From: Hymenobacter setariae | Lineage (GTDB): Bacteria > Bacteroidota > Bacteroidia > Cytophagales > Hymenobacteraceae | NCBI RefSeq assembly: GCF_007713685.1 | Contig: NZ_VMRJ01000002.1 | Coordinates: 1,047,412 to 1,111,411, forward strand | Reading direction: 5' to 3' | DNA: 64,000 bases | Shown: piece by piece, positions 1-8,726 of the stretch | Layout: the number at the start of each line of letters is the position of its first letter | How positions within the stretch are numbered: position 1 is the first letter of the stretch | Position numbers and translations under genes: made by a program | Notes under the pieces: model-generated | Seen by the model: only the letters and a program-made list of their open reading frames with translations | The model's database searches: none | What the model was told of the DNA's origin: nothing

Positions 1-1028
1 AAGACACGCTCTACTTTGCCTCCGACCGCCTAGGTGGCTTCGGCCTGTCGGATATCTACTTTACCGTGAAGCAGAAAAACGGCCAGTGGGGCCGCGCCCA
101 AAATATGGGCCCGGTCGTAAATACCCGCGAAAGCGAAGTGAGCCCGTTTTTTCATCCGCTCTACCAGGTGCTCTATTTCAGCTCGCGGGGGCAGCTGCTC
201 AATTTTGGCGACTTCGATATCTACAAAACTTACCGCGTGGCTGGTCACTGGCAGGAACCACGCAACATTGGTCCGCTTGTAAATGGCAAGGGGTCAGAGT
301 ATTACTTTACTATCGACAGCCAGAGCAAAAATCTTTACTACGCCCGGTCTGAGGAACAAGACATTGCCAACCTCGACCTCTATTCATTTCCGCTGCCTAT
401 GGAGGCGCAGCCTCAGGCCACGACTGAGGTAGCAGGTACGCTGGTCGATTCGGTGAGCCGCAAGCCGCTCAAAGGCATCGTCAGCATAATCGACCTTGAT
501 AATGGTATTGAAGTAGCCAGCAAATACTTGCGCCCCGACGGTTCCTTCAATTTTGAGTTGATAGAAGGCTCGCACTACGTCATGCTCATTCAGAGTCCCG
601 ATGCCTTTACCGTCGAGAAACAGTTTGCCCTGAAAGGCGACACCGTAATGTCGTTGCTCACCAATAGCATCGACTACAAACTGCCGCTCATCTTCAAAAA
701 CATTGAATTCGAGGCAAATAAGTCTGGAATTCGCCCCGCAATGCAGCCCACGCTCGACCGCATTACGCTGTTCTTGGTTGACCATCCCGACTTTCGGCTC
801 AGCATAGCCGGGCACACCGATGGCCGGGGCGACCCCGACGTGAACGAGAAGCTGTCGCAAGACCGGGCCGAGGAAATTCGCCGTTACATCGAGCGCAAGG
901 GTAAGCTGGGGCCCGACCGCATCGAGAGCTTTGGCTATGGCTCTAGCAAACCCCTCAAAAATGAGCTAACTGAGGAAGACGCCCGCACCAACCGCCGGGT
1001 AGAGTTCAGGCTGATTAAGCCAGAGTAG
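1..1028 (+). CDS. OmpA-family outer membrane protein with PD40 repeats (5' end outside window)
   Basis: The reading frame is open from the first bases of the window, so the N-terminus is missing; the GTG at 66 lies inside a PD40 repeat and is not a start. The visible part begins with WD40-like/PD40 beta-propeller repeats (motifs such as LYFASDR and LYFSSRG), followed by a carboxypeptidase-regulatory-like beta-sandwich from about base 430, and ends in an OmpA C-terminal domain (GHTDGRGD, LSQDRAEEIRRYI, NRRVEF) that in this family binds peptidoglycan. It is probably an outer-membrane-associated, cell-wall-anchored protein. The gene at 23659-25683 has the same PD40 plus OmpA layout. The precise role is unknown. 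Confidence 0.85.
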   Translation, partial: DTLYFASDRLGGFGLSDIYFTVKQKNGQWGRAQNMGPVVNTRESEVSPFFHPLYQVLYFSSRGQLLNFGDFDIYKTYRVAGHWQEPRNIGPLVNGKGSEYYFTIDSQSKNLYYARSEEQDIANLDLYSFPLPMEAQPQATTEVAGTLVDSVSRKPLKGIVSIIDLDNGIEVASKYLRPDGSFNFELIEGSHYVMLIQSPDAFTVEKQFALKGDTVMSLLTNSIDYKLPLIFKNIEFEANKSGIRPAMQPTLDRITLFLVDHPDFRLSIAGHTDGRGDPDVNEKLSQDRAEEIRRYIERKGKLGPDRIESFGYGSSKPLKNELTEEDARTNRRVEFRLIKPE

Positions 1029-1064
1029 TGCCTGCTCGCAAAAGCAAGGGCACTAAACAACTAC

Positions 1065-1400
1065 CTACCACAGTTTCGTGTCCGTGATGCCGGGGGGCAG
1101 CGGGGCCATGATGCTGAGACCCAGCACGCACCAGCCGGGCTCGACGCCGAAGGTGTTGCCGGGCAGTACATGGCTCACCCAGCGAATCAGCGTTTGACCG
1201 GTGTATTCGTGCGTAGTAGGGTTCAGTTCGCGCAGCACCAAGGCGTCGCCTACTTGAAAGTTCTGGTCGTTTTTGCGTACATCAAACGGCTTGGAGCCAT
1301 TGGCTACGGCGCTAAAAGAGTCGGGCCAGATAGTAAGCTCGTGCGTACGGCGGGGTAAGGCAACGCTAGCAGGATGCGACGAAGAAGAATAAGCGTTCAT
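1065..1400 (-). CDS. DUF3850 (ASCH/PUA-like) small protein
   Basis: This 111-residue protein carries the hallmarks of DUF3850, a PUA/ASCH-like fold: HELTIWPDSF, then PFDVRKNDQNFQVGD and LVLRELNP, and a C-terminal strand ending near WCVLGLS. Family members are often phage or accessory proteins thought to bind RNA or modified nucleotides; the role here is unknown. It starts with ATG at 1400. It converges with the OmpA gene that ends 36 bases away, and no terminator hairpin is obvious between them. Confidence 0.75.
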   Translation of the reverse strand: MNAYSSSSHPASVALPRRTHELTIWPDSFSAVANGSKPFDVRKNDQNFQVGDALVLRELNPTTHEYTGQTLIRWVSHVLPGNTFGVEPGWCVLGLSIMAPLPPGITDTKLW

Positions 1401-1649
1401 AATTAAGTAGTATTAGCGGGTTATTTGCAGAAGGTAAGCCACCTAGGGCCGGGCAAAACGTGTACCCCCCGTCCGCCCGCTGGCAAGGAGCCGGCAGCCG
1501 GAAGGGGGGTGGGAGTAGCTATAAAACGGCCCGGCTACGTAGATGGTTCGGTGAAAACGAGAGCGAGTCGGGGAAGAAATTGTTAAGGATGAGCTACTAA
1601 TGAAAAGCAGCTTGCCCTACAAAGGTACTAGCGCGGCGCTAAATTAACC

Positions 1650-2630
1650 TTAGCTAGGCGGCGGGGGTAAGGGCAAAGCTTGGTCGCGCATGCACTTAAA
1701 ATGCCCCTGTGGGCACTTCGCAAAGCCTATTTTGGAACACGGCCGGCAGGGTAGGCCCAGCACTTCGAGGGCTTGAAAACTAGTGCGGTAGGGGTACATG
1801 CCGAACTGTGGTACGGTGTTGCCCCACACACTAAAAATTTCTTTTCCGAAAGCCGCCGCGATGTGCATTAGCCCCGTGTCGTGGCTCACTACAAAGTCGG
1901 CCTGCTGCACCAGCGAGGCCGACTGATGCAGCGAAAACTGCCCGCAAGCGTTGAAGACCGGCGAATGAGGACGCTGAAAAGCCAGCTCGATGATGTGGCC
2001 GGTACTTTCGTCTTCGGGGCCACCTAGGAGCACCACGGGCCGGGGCGCTAGCTTGCCTACCAGCTCGATAAGCTTTTCGACGGGCAGGCGCTTGGTGGCG
2101 TGCTGCGCACCGATGGCTACCGCCACGTAGTTGCCGGGCTGGAAGCCGGGGGGGAGGGCGGCTGTTACCTCAACTTCCTGGCCGGGCGGGATAAAGTAAT
2201 CGAGCCCGCCGCCATCGTCGTGAATGCCAAATGCGGAGGCAGCGGCCCGGTAGCGGTCTACGATGTGTACGGGCGGCAGGCGGTCTATTTTGAAGTTGAC
2301 CAGCAGCCACTTCTGCCAGTTTAGTTTGTCGAAGGCGCGGCCCAGCACGCCCGGCAGCTGCAAGCGAATGAGCCGGGTACGCAGGTTGTTGTGCAGGTCC
2401 ACGATGAAGTCGAACTGCTCGGCGCGCAGCTCGCGCACTAGCTCGCCTAGGGTGCCGCTGAGCACGTGGGTGCGGTCTACGTAAGGGTTGGCTTCGAGCA
2501 GACTGCGGTAGGCAGGCTTAGTGGCAAAGTGCACCCGCGCGCCCGGAACCTGGGTTTTGAGTTGCCGCACCACCGGCGTCGTCAGCACAATGTCGCCGAT
2601 AGAGGAGAAGCGGAGTACGAGAATCTTCAT
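1650..2630 (-). CDS. Glycosyltransferase family 9 (heptosyltransferase-like)
   Basis: GT9 glycosyltransferases move a sugar, typically heptose, from a nucleotide sugar onto lipopolysaccharide core at the cytoplasmic face of the inner membrane. The N-terminus (MKILVLRFSSIGDIVLTTPV) is diagnostic, and the C-terminal half has the nucleotide-sugar-binding features VVLLGGPED and SHDTGLMHIAAAFGK. A Cys cluster near the end (LPCRPCSK, KCPQGHFKC) is usual for Bacteroidota members. I place the start at the ATG at 2630, because the longer frame to 2675 runs into a REP-like palindrome and adds residues unlike the family. The acceptor sugar cannot be told from the sequence. Confidence 0.88.
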   Translation of the reverse strand: MKILVLRFSSIGDIVLTTPVVRQLKTQVPGARVHFATKPAYRSLLEANPYVDRTHVLSGTLGELVRELRAEQFDFIVDLHNNLRTRLIRLQLPGVLGRAFDKLNWQKWLLVNFKIDRLPPVHIVDRYRAAASAFGIHDDGGGLDYFIPPGQEVEVTAALPPGFQPGNYVAVAIGAQHATKRLPVEKLIELVGKLAPRPVVLLGGPEDESTGHIIELAFQRPHSPVFNACGQFSLHQSASLVQQADFVVSHDTGLMHIAAAFGKEIFSVWGNTVPQFGMYPYRTSFQALEVLGLPCRPCSKIGFAKCPQGHFKCMRDQALPLPPPPS

Positions 2631-2649
2631 GGGTATGTCAGTACCGCGT

Positions 2650-2750
2650 CTGGCATGCGGCGCGCAGCGAAGCATCTCGTGTGGTGCAGTAACTAACTAA
2701 CAACTTCTGCGTCAGCACGCGAGATGCTTCACTGCGCGCTACGCGACAGT
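2650..2750. repeat. REP-like palindrome, GAAGCATCT family
   Basis: Two imperfectly complementary arms, about 2650-2689 and 2707-2750, carry the core GCGAAGCATCTCG on the left and its complement on the right. They fill the gap between the glycosyltransferase start and the end of the PolX gene. The arms match those at 55115-55208 in their core. Confidence 0.7.
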
Positions 2751-2759
2751 TTTACTCTT

Positions 2760-4475
2760 TTATTGCCGGGCCTTGCGCGCCGCGAAATATGCGGCTACTT
2801 CGTCTGCTGACTTAGCGTTGAAGGTCATTTCCTTGGTCAGCATGCCTTTGCGGCCAGCCAGCACGCCGTAGCGCATGTCGGCGTAGCCATCGGTGTGGTG
2901 GGCGTCGGGGTTGATGCTGAGCTGCACGCCCTGGCTAAGCGCGTAGCGCACCCAGCGCCAGTCGAGGTCAAGGCGCCACGGGTTGGCATTGATTTCAATA
3001 ATGACTTGGTGCTCGGCGCAGGCATCGATTACGGCCTTAAAATCAATGGGGTAGCCAGCCCGGCGCAGTAGCAGCCGGCCGGTGGGGTGGCCCAGCATGG
3101 TGCAGTGCGGGTTGGAAATAGCGGCCAGCAAGCGCTCGGTGGCGCGGGCTTCGTCCATCTTCAGATTGGAGTGAATGGAGGCCACGATGAAGTCGAACGA
3201 ATTGCGCAGCTCGGTGTCATAGTCCAAGCTGCCATCGCCCAGAATATCAGCCTCGATACCTTTGAAAATGCGGAACGGCGCCAACTCTTGGTTCAGCTCA
3301 TCTATCTCGCGCTGCTGCTGGCGCACGCGCTCGGGCCCGAGGCCATTGGCGTAGTGCGCGGCCTGCGAGTGGTCGCAGATGCCGAGGTACTCGTAGCCCG
3401 CATCGCGCAGGAAGGTGGCCATCTGACGCAGCGAGTGGTTGCCGTCGGAGTAAGTGCTGTGATTGTGCAGCGAGCCGCGCAAATCACTGTCTTCGAGCAA
3501 GCGCGGTAGCTTATGTTCGGCGGCCAGCTCGATTTCGCCTAGGCCTTCGCGCAGCTCGGGTACCACGTACTGCAGGCCAGCTTTCTCGTACAGCGCCTCT
3601 TCGCTGGCAAATTGCTCGCGCTTGGCCCACTGGCGTAGGGTGCGCGGCGCTGGCGGCGTGGCATTGGGCAGCGGCGCGCTTAGGTGGGCTTCGGTGCCCG
3701 TGCTGAGGAAAAGCTGATTAACAAAGTCGGCGGGGGCCACCAAGCGTACTGTTACACCCACGCCGCCCTCCACAGCGGTACCTACCCACGCCCATGGGCC
3801 CGAGCGGCTGGGCTCGGCGCGCAGGCCGGGTGCCGCATCAAGCACGGCATGGATGGCCGCGAGGTCGGTAGTAGCAACCAAGATTTCGACCGTTTCCACG
3901 ATTTCGAGGGCGCGGCGGACTTCGCCCGTAGCGGCGGCTTCGGTCACGCCGGGCACTTGGCGTAGGCGCTCGGCCAGGTCGAGCCCTAGGCGCTCGGCCT
4001 GCGAAAAGAGCAGCTTACCCGCGCTTTGGTCGGTAAATGCAAGAGCAGCCAAAATACTTTCCTGCGTTTTGGCTCCGAAGCCCTTGAGCTTGGCTACCTG
4101 GCCAGCCTCGGCGGCTTCGCGCAATTGGTCGGGGCCTTCGATGCCGGCATCGCGCCATAGGGCCCGCACCTTTTTAGGGCCGATGCCTTTGATATTTAGA
4201 AGCTCTACTACGCCGGGAGGCGTTTTATCGAGCAGTTCTTGCAGTTCCTTGAAGGTGCCAGTGTCGAGTAGCTCGGCTACTTTGGCAGCCTGGGTTTTGC
4301 TGAGGCCGGTGCGGTCGGGCAGGCCGGGGCGGTCTACCTCAGATACCGGGAACTCCAGCTGCTCGAGGGCCGTGACGGTGCCATCGTAGGCTCTGATTTT
4401 GAACGGGTTCTCGTCGTGCAGCTCTAGTAGTTGGGCGGTGAGCTTAAAGGCACGAATGAGGGCGCGGTTATCCAC
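2760..4475 (-). CDS. polX: PolX-family protein: degenerate polymerase domain, intact PHP domain
   Basis: The 571 residues align end to end with bacterial PolX: an N-terminal helix-hairpin-helix region (about 1-150; IKGIGPKK, KGFGAKT), a nucleotidyltransferase-like part (about 150-320) and a C-terminal PHP phosphoesterase (about 330-571). All PHP metal ligands appear present: LHNHSTYSDG (H337, H339), ICDHSQ, GIEADI, ASIHSN, LGHPTGR and NPDAHHTDG. In contrast the polymerase motif, normally GSxRRGxETxGDxD, reads TGEVRRALEIVETVEILV (183-200), and the third Asp of the usual VDLR motif is replaced in VTVRLV (241-246). DNA synthesis by this protein is therefore unlikely, while a 3'-5' exonuclease or AP-endonuclease activity of the PHP domain remains plausible. 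The start is GTG; the N-terminus fits the family. Confidence 0.88.
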   Translation of the reverse strand: MDNRALIRAFKLTAQLLELHDENPFKIRAYDGTVTALEQLEFPVSEVDRPGLPDRTGLSKTQAAKVAELLDTGTFKELQELLDKTPPGVVELLNIKGIGPKKVRALWRDAGIEGPDQLREAAEAGQVAKLKGFGAKTQESILAALAFTDQSAGKLLFSQAERLGLDLAERLRQVPGVTEAAATGEVRRALEIVETVEILVATTDLAAIHAVLDAAPGLRAEPSRSGPWAWVGTAVEGGVGVTVRLVAPADFVNQLFLSTGTEAHLSAPLPNATPPAPRTLRQWAKREQFASEEALYEKAGLQYVVPELREGLGEIELAAEHKLPRLLEDSDLRGSLHNHSTYSDGNHSLRQMATFLRDAGYEYLGICDHSQAAHYANGLGPERVRQQQREIDELNQELAPFRIFKGIEADILGDGSLDYDTELRNSFDFIVASIHSNLKMDEARATERLLAAISNPHCTMLGHPTGRLLLRRAGYPIDFKAVIDACAEHQVIIEINANPWRLDLDWRWVRYALSQGVQLSINPDAHHTDGYADMRYGVLAGRKGMLTKEMTFNAKSADEVAAYFAARKARQ

Positions 4476-4616
4476 TAGCGTGAGTCAGGTTAGGGCGGAA
4501 GGGTAGGAGGGCTTACGCAGGAGCGGGCCCGGCGGCCGACGCAAAAGCCCCGCCGCCATCCACAATCAAAAGTACACCTCGCCGCCCGGAGGCAAATTCT
4601 CGTAGTATCTACGCCT

Positions 4617-5066
4617 ATGTTTTCCCCTCGATTAGCCCGGCTAGCGGCTTTCTTCTTTTTGCTGGGCCTGGCCGCCTGCCAGCCCCAACACCCCACCCAG
4701 CTGCCCCTAGGCGAGCTGGCCAAGCTGCACGGCACGTGGCTGCTAGTGCCCGAAGACAGCCACGCCGACACTCTCACATACCGGCGCAATACCTACCGCT
4801 TCCGCTACCAGCCGGGTGGGCGGCCAGGCTTTCGCCTAGGGCAGGCTGGCAGCTTTGTGCGCTACGATGTGGCCCCCGGGGGCGGGCTGCTGGCCCAAGA
4901 AGGCACCTGGGCCGAAACCAGTACTGGTCGCTTATTAGTGCATCTGCCCGGCCTAGAGCCTGCCGAGCCTGACTACGAGCTGGAATTGCTCTCGTACAAG
5001 CAAGGCGTGTTGCGCCTGCGCCGGCTAGCCGAACGACCCGCGGTAGAGGTTATTCGCAATCCCTAG
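4617..5066 (+). CDS. Small secreted lipoprotein, function unknown
   Basis: The protein has 149 residues with a lipoprotein signal peptide: a basic start, a hydrophobic core (LAAFFFLLGL) and the lipobox LAAC around residues 18-21. The mature part is a small beta-rich domain (LHGTWLLVPEDS, YRFRYQPGG, EGTWAETSTGRLLVHL) that recalls lipocalin-like or META-like lipoproteins of Bacteroidota which start with a GTW strand, but I cannot name the family. It is probably anchored in the outer membrane. A 99-residue frame on the other strand over its first half is a shadow. Confidence 0.7.
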   Translation: MFSPRLARLAAFFFLLGLAACQPQHPTQLPLGELAKLHGTWLLVPEDSHADTLTYRRNTYRFRYQPGGRPGFRLGQAGSFVRYDVAPGGGLLAQEGTWAETSTGRLLVHLPGLEPAEPDYELELLSYKQGVLRLRRLAERPAVEVIRNP

Positions 5067-5203
5067 GTGCTGCTTGGAGCCGTGCATCTTACGTCAGGGT
5101 ACTAGAGTAAGCTACCTGACACGAGCCCCAATGTACTGCGCCTTTATCCTACGCATTTGCCTCTCAAGCGCAACCTAGCATGGCGCTGCCGACCTTTGCG
5201 GCT

Positions 5204-5620
5204 ATGAATTATTGGTTGGTTAAATCTGAGCCCGAGGCTTACGCCTGGGCTGACTTGGTGCGCGAAACGGGCACCGATTGGACGGGGGTGCGCAACTATC
5301 AGGCGCGCAACAATCTGCAAGCCATGCAGCCTGGCGACTTAGTGCTGTTTTACCACAGCGTAAGCGAAAAAGCCGTAGTGGGCGTAGCCGTGGTGCATGC
5401 CGCCGCTGCCCCCGATGCTACCGCCGAAGCTGGCAGCCCCTGGGTGGCTGTGCACCTGCGCCCGCACGCGCCGCTGCCCCGCCCCGTACCACTGGCTGCC
5501 CTCAAGGCTGAGGTGCGCCTAGGGCAGCTGGCGCTGCTGCGGCAGTCGCGCCTATCGGTGCTGCCCGTGCGCCCCGAAGAGTTTGATATTGTGCTCGAAC
5601 TAGGGTCGGTTGAGAACTAG
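5204..5620 (+). CDS. EVE domain-containing protein
   Basis: The N-terminus MNYWLVKSEPEAYAWADL and the following W-G-VRNYQARN-L and GDLVLFYHS motifs are those of the EVE domain, a PUA-superfamily fold related to YTH, thought to bind modified bases in nucleic acid. The protein is about 138 residues, the usual single-domain length. I prefer the ATG at 5204 to the one at 5180, since MNYWLVKSEP is the normal family start. A TTTG element (GACCTTTG) ends only six bases before this ATG, which hints at a very short leader. Confidence 0.88.
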   Translation: MNYWLVKSEPEAYAWADLVRETGTDWTGVRNYQARNNLQAMQPGDLVLFYHSVSEKAVVGVAVVHAAAAPDATAEAGSPWVAVHLRPHAPLPRPVPLAALKAEVRLGQLALLRQSRLSVLPVRPEEFDIVLELGSVEN

Positions 5621-5740
5621 AAAGCTCACCTTGACGATTTTAATTTATCAACCTTTATTTTTAACTATTCTTGTAAAAGAGCTTAGGTTTAAACGTTGTA
5701 TTAGGCATTGGTTGAGGTTGCGAACAGCCATCAAATATGG

Positions 5741-5748
5741 TATCTTCG
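5741..5748 (+). promoter_or_regulatory. Possible Bacteroidota-type promoter for the gene at 5804
   Basis: TATCTTCG matches the TAnnTTTG -7 consensus in all but one base, and a TTG lies at 5718-5720, 20 bases upstream, where the -33 element is expected. The start codon is about 56 bases downstream. This was found by eye only. Confidence 0.35.
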
Positions 5749-5803
5749 TAAGGAGGGCAGGCGGCCTATGAGCCGGCTGCCCACACCGTTAACCTCGACT
5801 GCT

Positions 5804-7393
5804 ATGAAACACTTCTGCGCGCTTTTACTATGCCTCGGGTCCTTGGCCTCATGGGCGCAGCAAGCCGAAGCTCCGTCCCCCCCCGGCGCTCCGATTCAAA
5901 CTGCCCGCACCGAGCTGCTGCTCGACCCCTACACCGATGAAGTGGCCGTGCAAACCATGCCTTCCGATTCGGCCGTGGTGCTACTTATTAGTCGGCAGCC
6001 CAAGCTGGTGGGCCCCATGCAGTACTACTTTGCGCAGTACCGCGCCAACCTAGTGCTGCGCCACGAGCAGGCCGTGGAAATAAAGGATGAATATGACCTA
6101 GTGCGGCTGTGCAGCGAGCCGGGCGCGGTATACGCCTTGTTTCGCTCGCGCGTCATGCCGGGCCGCGTGTTGGTGGCTGCCTATAATGCCCGCGGTGGGC
6201 AGGTGCACACGCAGGAGTTTGATACCAAGCAGTACCGCCAGCTTGTATCGATGCGTGCCGTAGATGGGCGCCTGCTGGCCACCGTGACCCTGGCCGACCA
6301 GCTGCATCAAACCGTGCTGCTGCTCGATGTGGCCACCGGCCGCTTCCAGTTTCTGCCTTCGCTCTACGAGCCGCTCACTACTGAGCTCACTAGTGTAATG
6401 GATGCACCGGCTGGCCGTGCCGAGTTTATCTTGAGCCAAACCAACGGCCGCAAGCAGCGGCTCATGCTCAAGCAGCTGTCGGCCGAGCAAGGCCAGCTGC
6501 TGCGCTCCGAAATGGTGCAAACCGAGAGCGAGCGCACTCTCATCACGGCGCAGCTGAGCCCGCCGCAGGACACCAGCGCTCGGCTACTGGCGGGTACTTA
6601 TGGCCTGCGTGGGCCGCAGTATGCCCAAGGGTTGTTTACGACTGACCTCACCGCTCCGCCTGCCAACCCCAGCGACCCGCGCCCGGCCCTACGGTTCTAC
6701 GACTTTAGGCGCCTAAGGCACTTCTTCGAGTACCTTAACCCTGCCAAAGAAGCCCGCCTGCGCACCCGCTCGGCCCGCCGCGACGAGCGCGAGGAAGCGC
6801 CTCTGCGCTGGCATTATCGTCTGTTGTTGCACGAGCTGCTGCCGCAGCCCGGCGGTGGCTACACGCTGGTGGCCGAGGTGTACTACCCCCGCTACCTCTA
6901 CAACTCGTACGGACCTAGTAGCGTTGGCAGCCTAGGGGCCTTTAACAACCCGGGCAGCATGCCGCAGTCGTATGGCGTACCTGGCCGCACCTTGATAGGC
7001 ATCCGAACTACGCACGTGCTTGTCTGCGGCTTCGACCGCCGGGGTAGCCTGCTGTGGGATAACTCGTACGTGGTAGATAGCGACCTGCTGCACAGCGAGC
7101 TTGAAGAAGCCGTGCGCACGCTGACCCTGCCCGATGGGCGCATCGTGCTGGCCTATCTACTAGATAATGAGTTGCATTACAAGCTCATCAACCAAGGCGA
7201 AACCGGCCCCAACGACTTGAAAGTGCCCATCTTCACAGCGGGCCCGGGCATCAAGGAAAAAGTGCTCGACACGCGCCAGCCCGATGTGCAGCCTTTAGGG
7301 GAGCGCCAATACATAGCCAGTGGCTTTCAGCGTATTCAAGGCGAGCGCATGCCCGAGCGCCAGGTATTCTTTCTCCAAACTCTAGAATTCTAA
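5804..7393 (+). CDS. Large secreted protein of unknown function
   Basis: From the ATG at 5804 the product has 529 residues with a clear Sec signal peptide (MKHFCALLLCLGSLASWAQ). The longer frame from a TTG at 5708 adds residues with no signal-like character. The body is beta-rich, with alternating hydrophobic strands and charged turns such as VVLLISRQPKLVGP, VLLLDVATGRFQFLP and GFDRRGSLLWDNSYV, suggesting a repeat or propeller-like fold. I recognise no catalytic motif. It is followed by a strong hairpin terminator, so it is probably transcribed alone. Confidence 0.75.
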   Translation: MKHFCALLLCLGSLASWAQQAEAPSPPGAPIQTARTELLLDPYTDEVAVQTMPSDSAVVLLISRQPKLVGPMQYYFAQYRANLVLRHEQAVEIKDEYDLVRLCSEPGAVYALFRSRVMPGRVLVAAYNARGGQVHTQEFDTKQYRQLVSMRAVDGRLLATVTLADQLHQTVLLLDVATGRFQFLPSLYEPLTTELTSVMDAPAGRAEFILSQTNGRKQRLMLKQLSAEQGQLLRSEMVQTESERTLITAQLSPPQDTSARLLAGTYGLRGPQYAQGLFTTDLTAPPANPSDPRPALRFYDFRRLRHFFEYLNPAKEARLRTRSARRDEREEAPLRWHYRLLLHELLPQPGGGYTLVAEVYYPRYLYNSYGPSSVGSLGAFNNPGSMPQSYGVPGRTLIGIRTTHVLVCGFDRRGSLLWDNSYVVDSDLLHSELEEAVRTLTLPDGRIVLAYLLDNELHYKLINQGETGPNDLKVPIFTAGPGIKEKVLDTRQPDVQPLGERQYIASGFQRIQGERMPERQVFFLQTLEF

Positions 7394-7435
7394 CCTAGGG
7401 AGTAAGAGGATGATAAAGTGCCTCAAACGGCAGTA

Positions 7436-7495
7436 AGACAAAGCTGGCAAGAAGTAGGCGGCTGCTAAACCGCCCACTTCTTGCCAGCTTTGTCT
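7436..7495. terminator. Rho-independent terminator with a 26-bp stem
   Basis: The arms 7436-7461 and 7470-7495 pair over 26 bases with a single G-T wobble around an 8-base loop, followed by TTTT. A short outer complement (GGGAGTAA / TTACTCCC) extends it. It lies between two plus-strand genes. Confidence 0.8.
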
Positions 7496-7523
7496 TTTAG
7501 TTACTCCCTTTTATAGCATCGCT

Positions 7524-8099
7524 ATGCTACTTGCCACGCATACCGGTCAGCCCCACGAAGCTGGCCTTGATGAGGCCGGACGCGGCTGCCTGGCCGGGCC
7601 CGTGTTTGCGGCGGCCGTTATTCTACCGCCCGACTATAACCCTGCCTTTCTCAACGACTCCAAGCAGCTCAGCGCTCGCCGGCGCGACGTGTTGCGCGCG
7701 GACATCTGTGCTAATGCCATTGCCTGGGCCGTAGCCGAGGCCAGCCCCGAGGAGATTCACGCTATCAATATTGCGCAGGCTAGCTACCTGGCTATGCACC
7801 GGGCCGTGGCTGCCCTGGCCGTGCCAGCTACTCACCTGCTTGTCGATGGCAACCGCTTCAAGGTGCACCCTAACTTGCCTCACACCTGTATTGTGGGCGG
7901 CGATGGCCTGTACCGCAGCATCGCGGCGGCTTCCATCTTAGCCAAGACGTTTCGCGACGAGCGCATGCACGAGTTGGCCGCCGAGTTTCCGGCCTACGGC
8001 TGGCACCAAAATGCCGGCTACCCCACAGCTGCGCACCGGGCTGCGCTGCGCGAACATGGCGTGACGCCGCACCACCGGCTGGGTTTCAGGCTCCTCTAG
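7524..8099 (+). CDS. rnhB: Ribonuclease HII
   Basis: This enzyme cuts the RNA strand of RNA-DNA hybrids and removes misincorporated ribonucleotides from DNA. The 191 residues show the family signature GLDEAGRGCLAGPV with D16 and E17, then NDSKQLS, LLVDGN with D108, and GGDGLYRSIAAASILAK with D127. These four acidic residues are the metal-binding active site of RNase HII. The length is normal. The gene stands alone between two strong hairpins. Confidence 0.96.
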   Translation: MLLATHTGQPHEAGLDEAGRGCLAGPVFAAAVILPPDYNPAFLNDSKQLSARRRDVLRADICANAIAWAVAEASPEEIHAINIAQASYLAMHRAVAALAVPATHLLVDGNRFKVHPNLPHTCIVGGDGLYRSIAAASILAKTFRDERMHELAAEFPAYGWHQNAGYPTAAHRAALREHGVTPHHRLGFRLL

Positions 8100-8101
8100 G
8101 T

Positions 8102-8177
8102 CAATAAGTAACGAATAAGGAGCAAGGAGCGGCCCGTAAAGCTAGGCCGCTCCTTGCTCCTTATTCGTTACTTATTG
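8102..8177. terminator. Bidirectional terminator, perfect 33-bp inverted repeat
   Basis: The arms 8102-8134 and 8145-8177 are perfectly complementary around a 10-base loop. They lie exactly between the convergent ends of rnhB and the response regulator gene. Confidence 0.85.
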
Positions 8178-8183
8178 AAAAGT

Positions 8184-8642
8184 CTATTGCTTCATTTTGA
8201 GCAAATCCAAGAACAAGCTGAAGCTATCAACTGTGCCGCCGCCCTCGCCGCCAAACGAGTCGAAGGTCAGGGGCTTGATGATATAGCCGCTCACGTTTAA
8301 ATCCTTGGCACCTAGGCGGTCGGTGTCTAGGTCCGACGTGGTCATAATGAACACGTTAAGGTCCTGAAACTCGGGGTCGTTGCGGAGTATCTTCAGCAGC
8401 TCTAGGCCGTTGAGACGGGGCATGTTGATGTCAAGCATCATCAGGCTGGGGCGGGCTATCTTGGCTTCGCCGTTTTCGCCGCGCAGCATGTTCAGAGCTT
8501 CGCGACCGTTGCGGGCGTGCACCAGGGGCACTTCGATGTGTTGCTTGCGCAGCTCGCGCTGCACGTTCATCACGTCCATTTGGTCGTCTTCCACTAGCAT
8601 GATGCTGGTAGTGCTAGCAGGAAAAATATCGGTAAGTGACAT
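8184..8642 (-). CDS. Response regulator, single receiver domain
   Basis: The 152 residues form one CheY-like receiver domain and no output domain. The acidic pocket is in MLVEDDQ (E18, D19, D20), the phosphorylated Asp is D71 in MLDINMPR, the switch Thr lies in IMTTSD and the conserved Lys in YIIKP (K123). The C-terminal extension is Gly-rich and then hydrophobic. Receivers with this pattern usually pair with phytochrome-like histidine kinases, and one is encoded just upstream on the same strand (8727-10295). It probably passes the phosphoryl group on or acts through protein contact. Confidence 0.92.
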   Translation of the reverse strand: MSLTDIFPASTTSIMLVEDDQMDVMNVQRELRKQHIEVPLVHARNGREALNMLRGENGEAKIARPSLMMLDINMPRLNGLELLKILRNDPEFQDLNVFIMTTSDLDTDRLGAKDLNVSGYIIKPLTFDSFGGEGGGTVDSFSLFLDLLKMKQ

Positions 8643-8726
8643 ACGCAGAAGGGCAGGAGGAAAGCAGAGCGGCTAAAAGGAACAAAGACGTAACGCGCAA
8701 GCCGGCCGGTAAGATATAATGCAAAA

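Noticed and set aside
4490..4789. 99-residue minus-strand frame over the lipoprotein gene start
   Set aside because: The opposite strand encodes a lipoprotein with a good signal peptide; this frame is Arg-, Ser- and Cys-rich, like a shadow.
8102..8177. Long perfect inverted repeat as a possible insertion-sequence end
   Set aside because: There is no transposase, no target duplication, and it sits exactly between two convergent genes like the other hairpins, so a terminator explains it.
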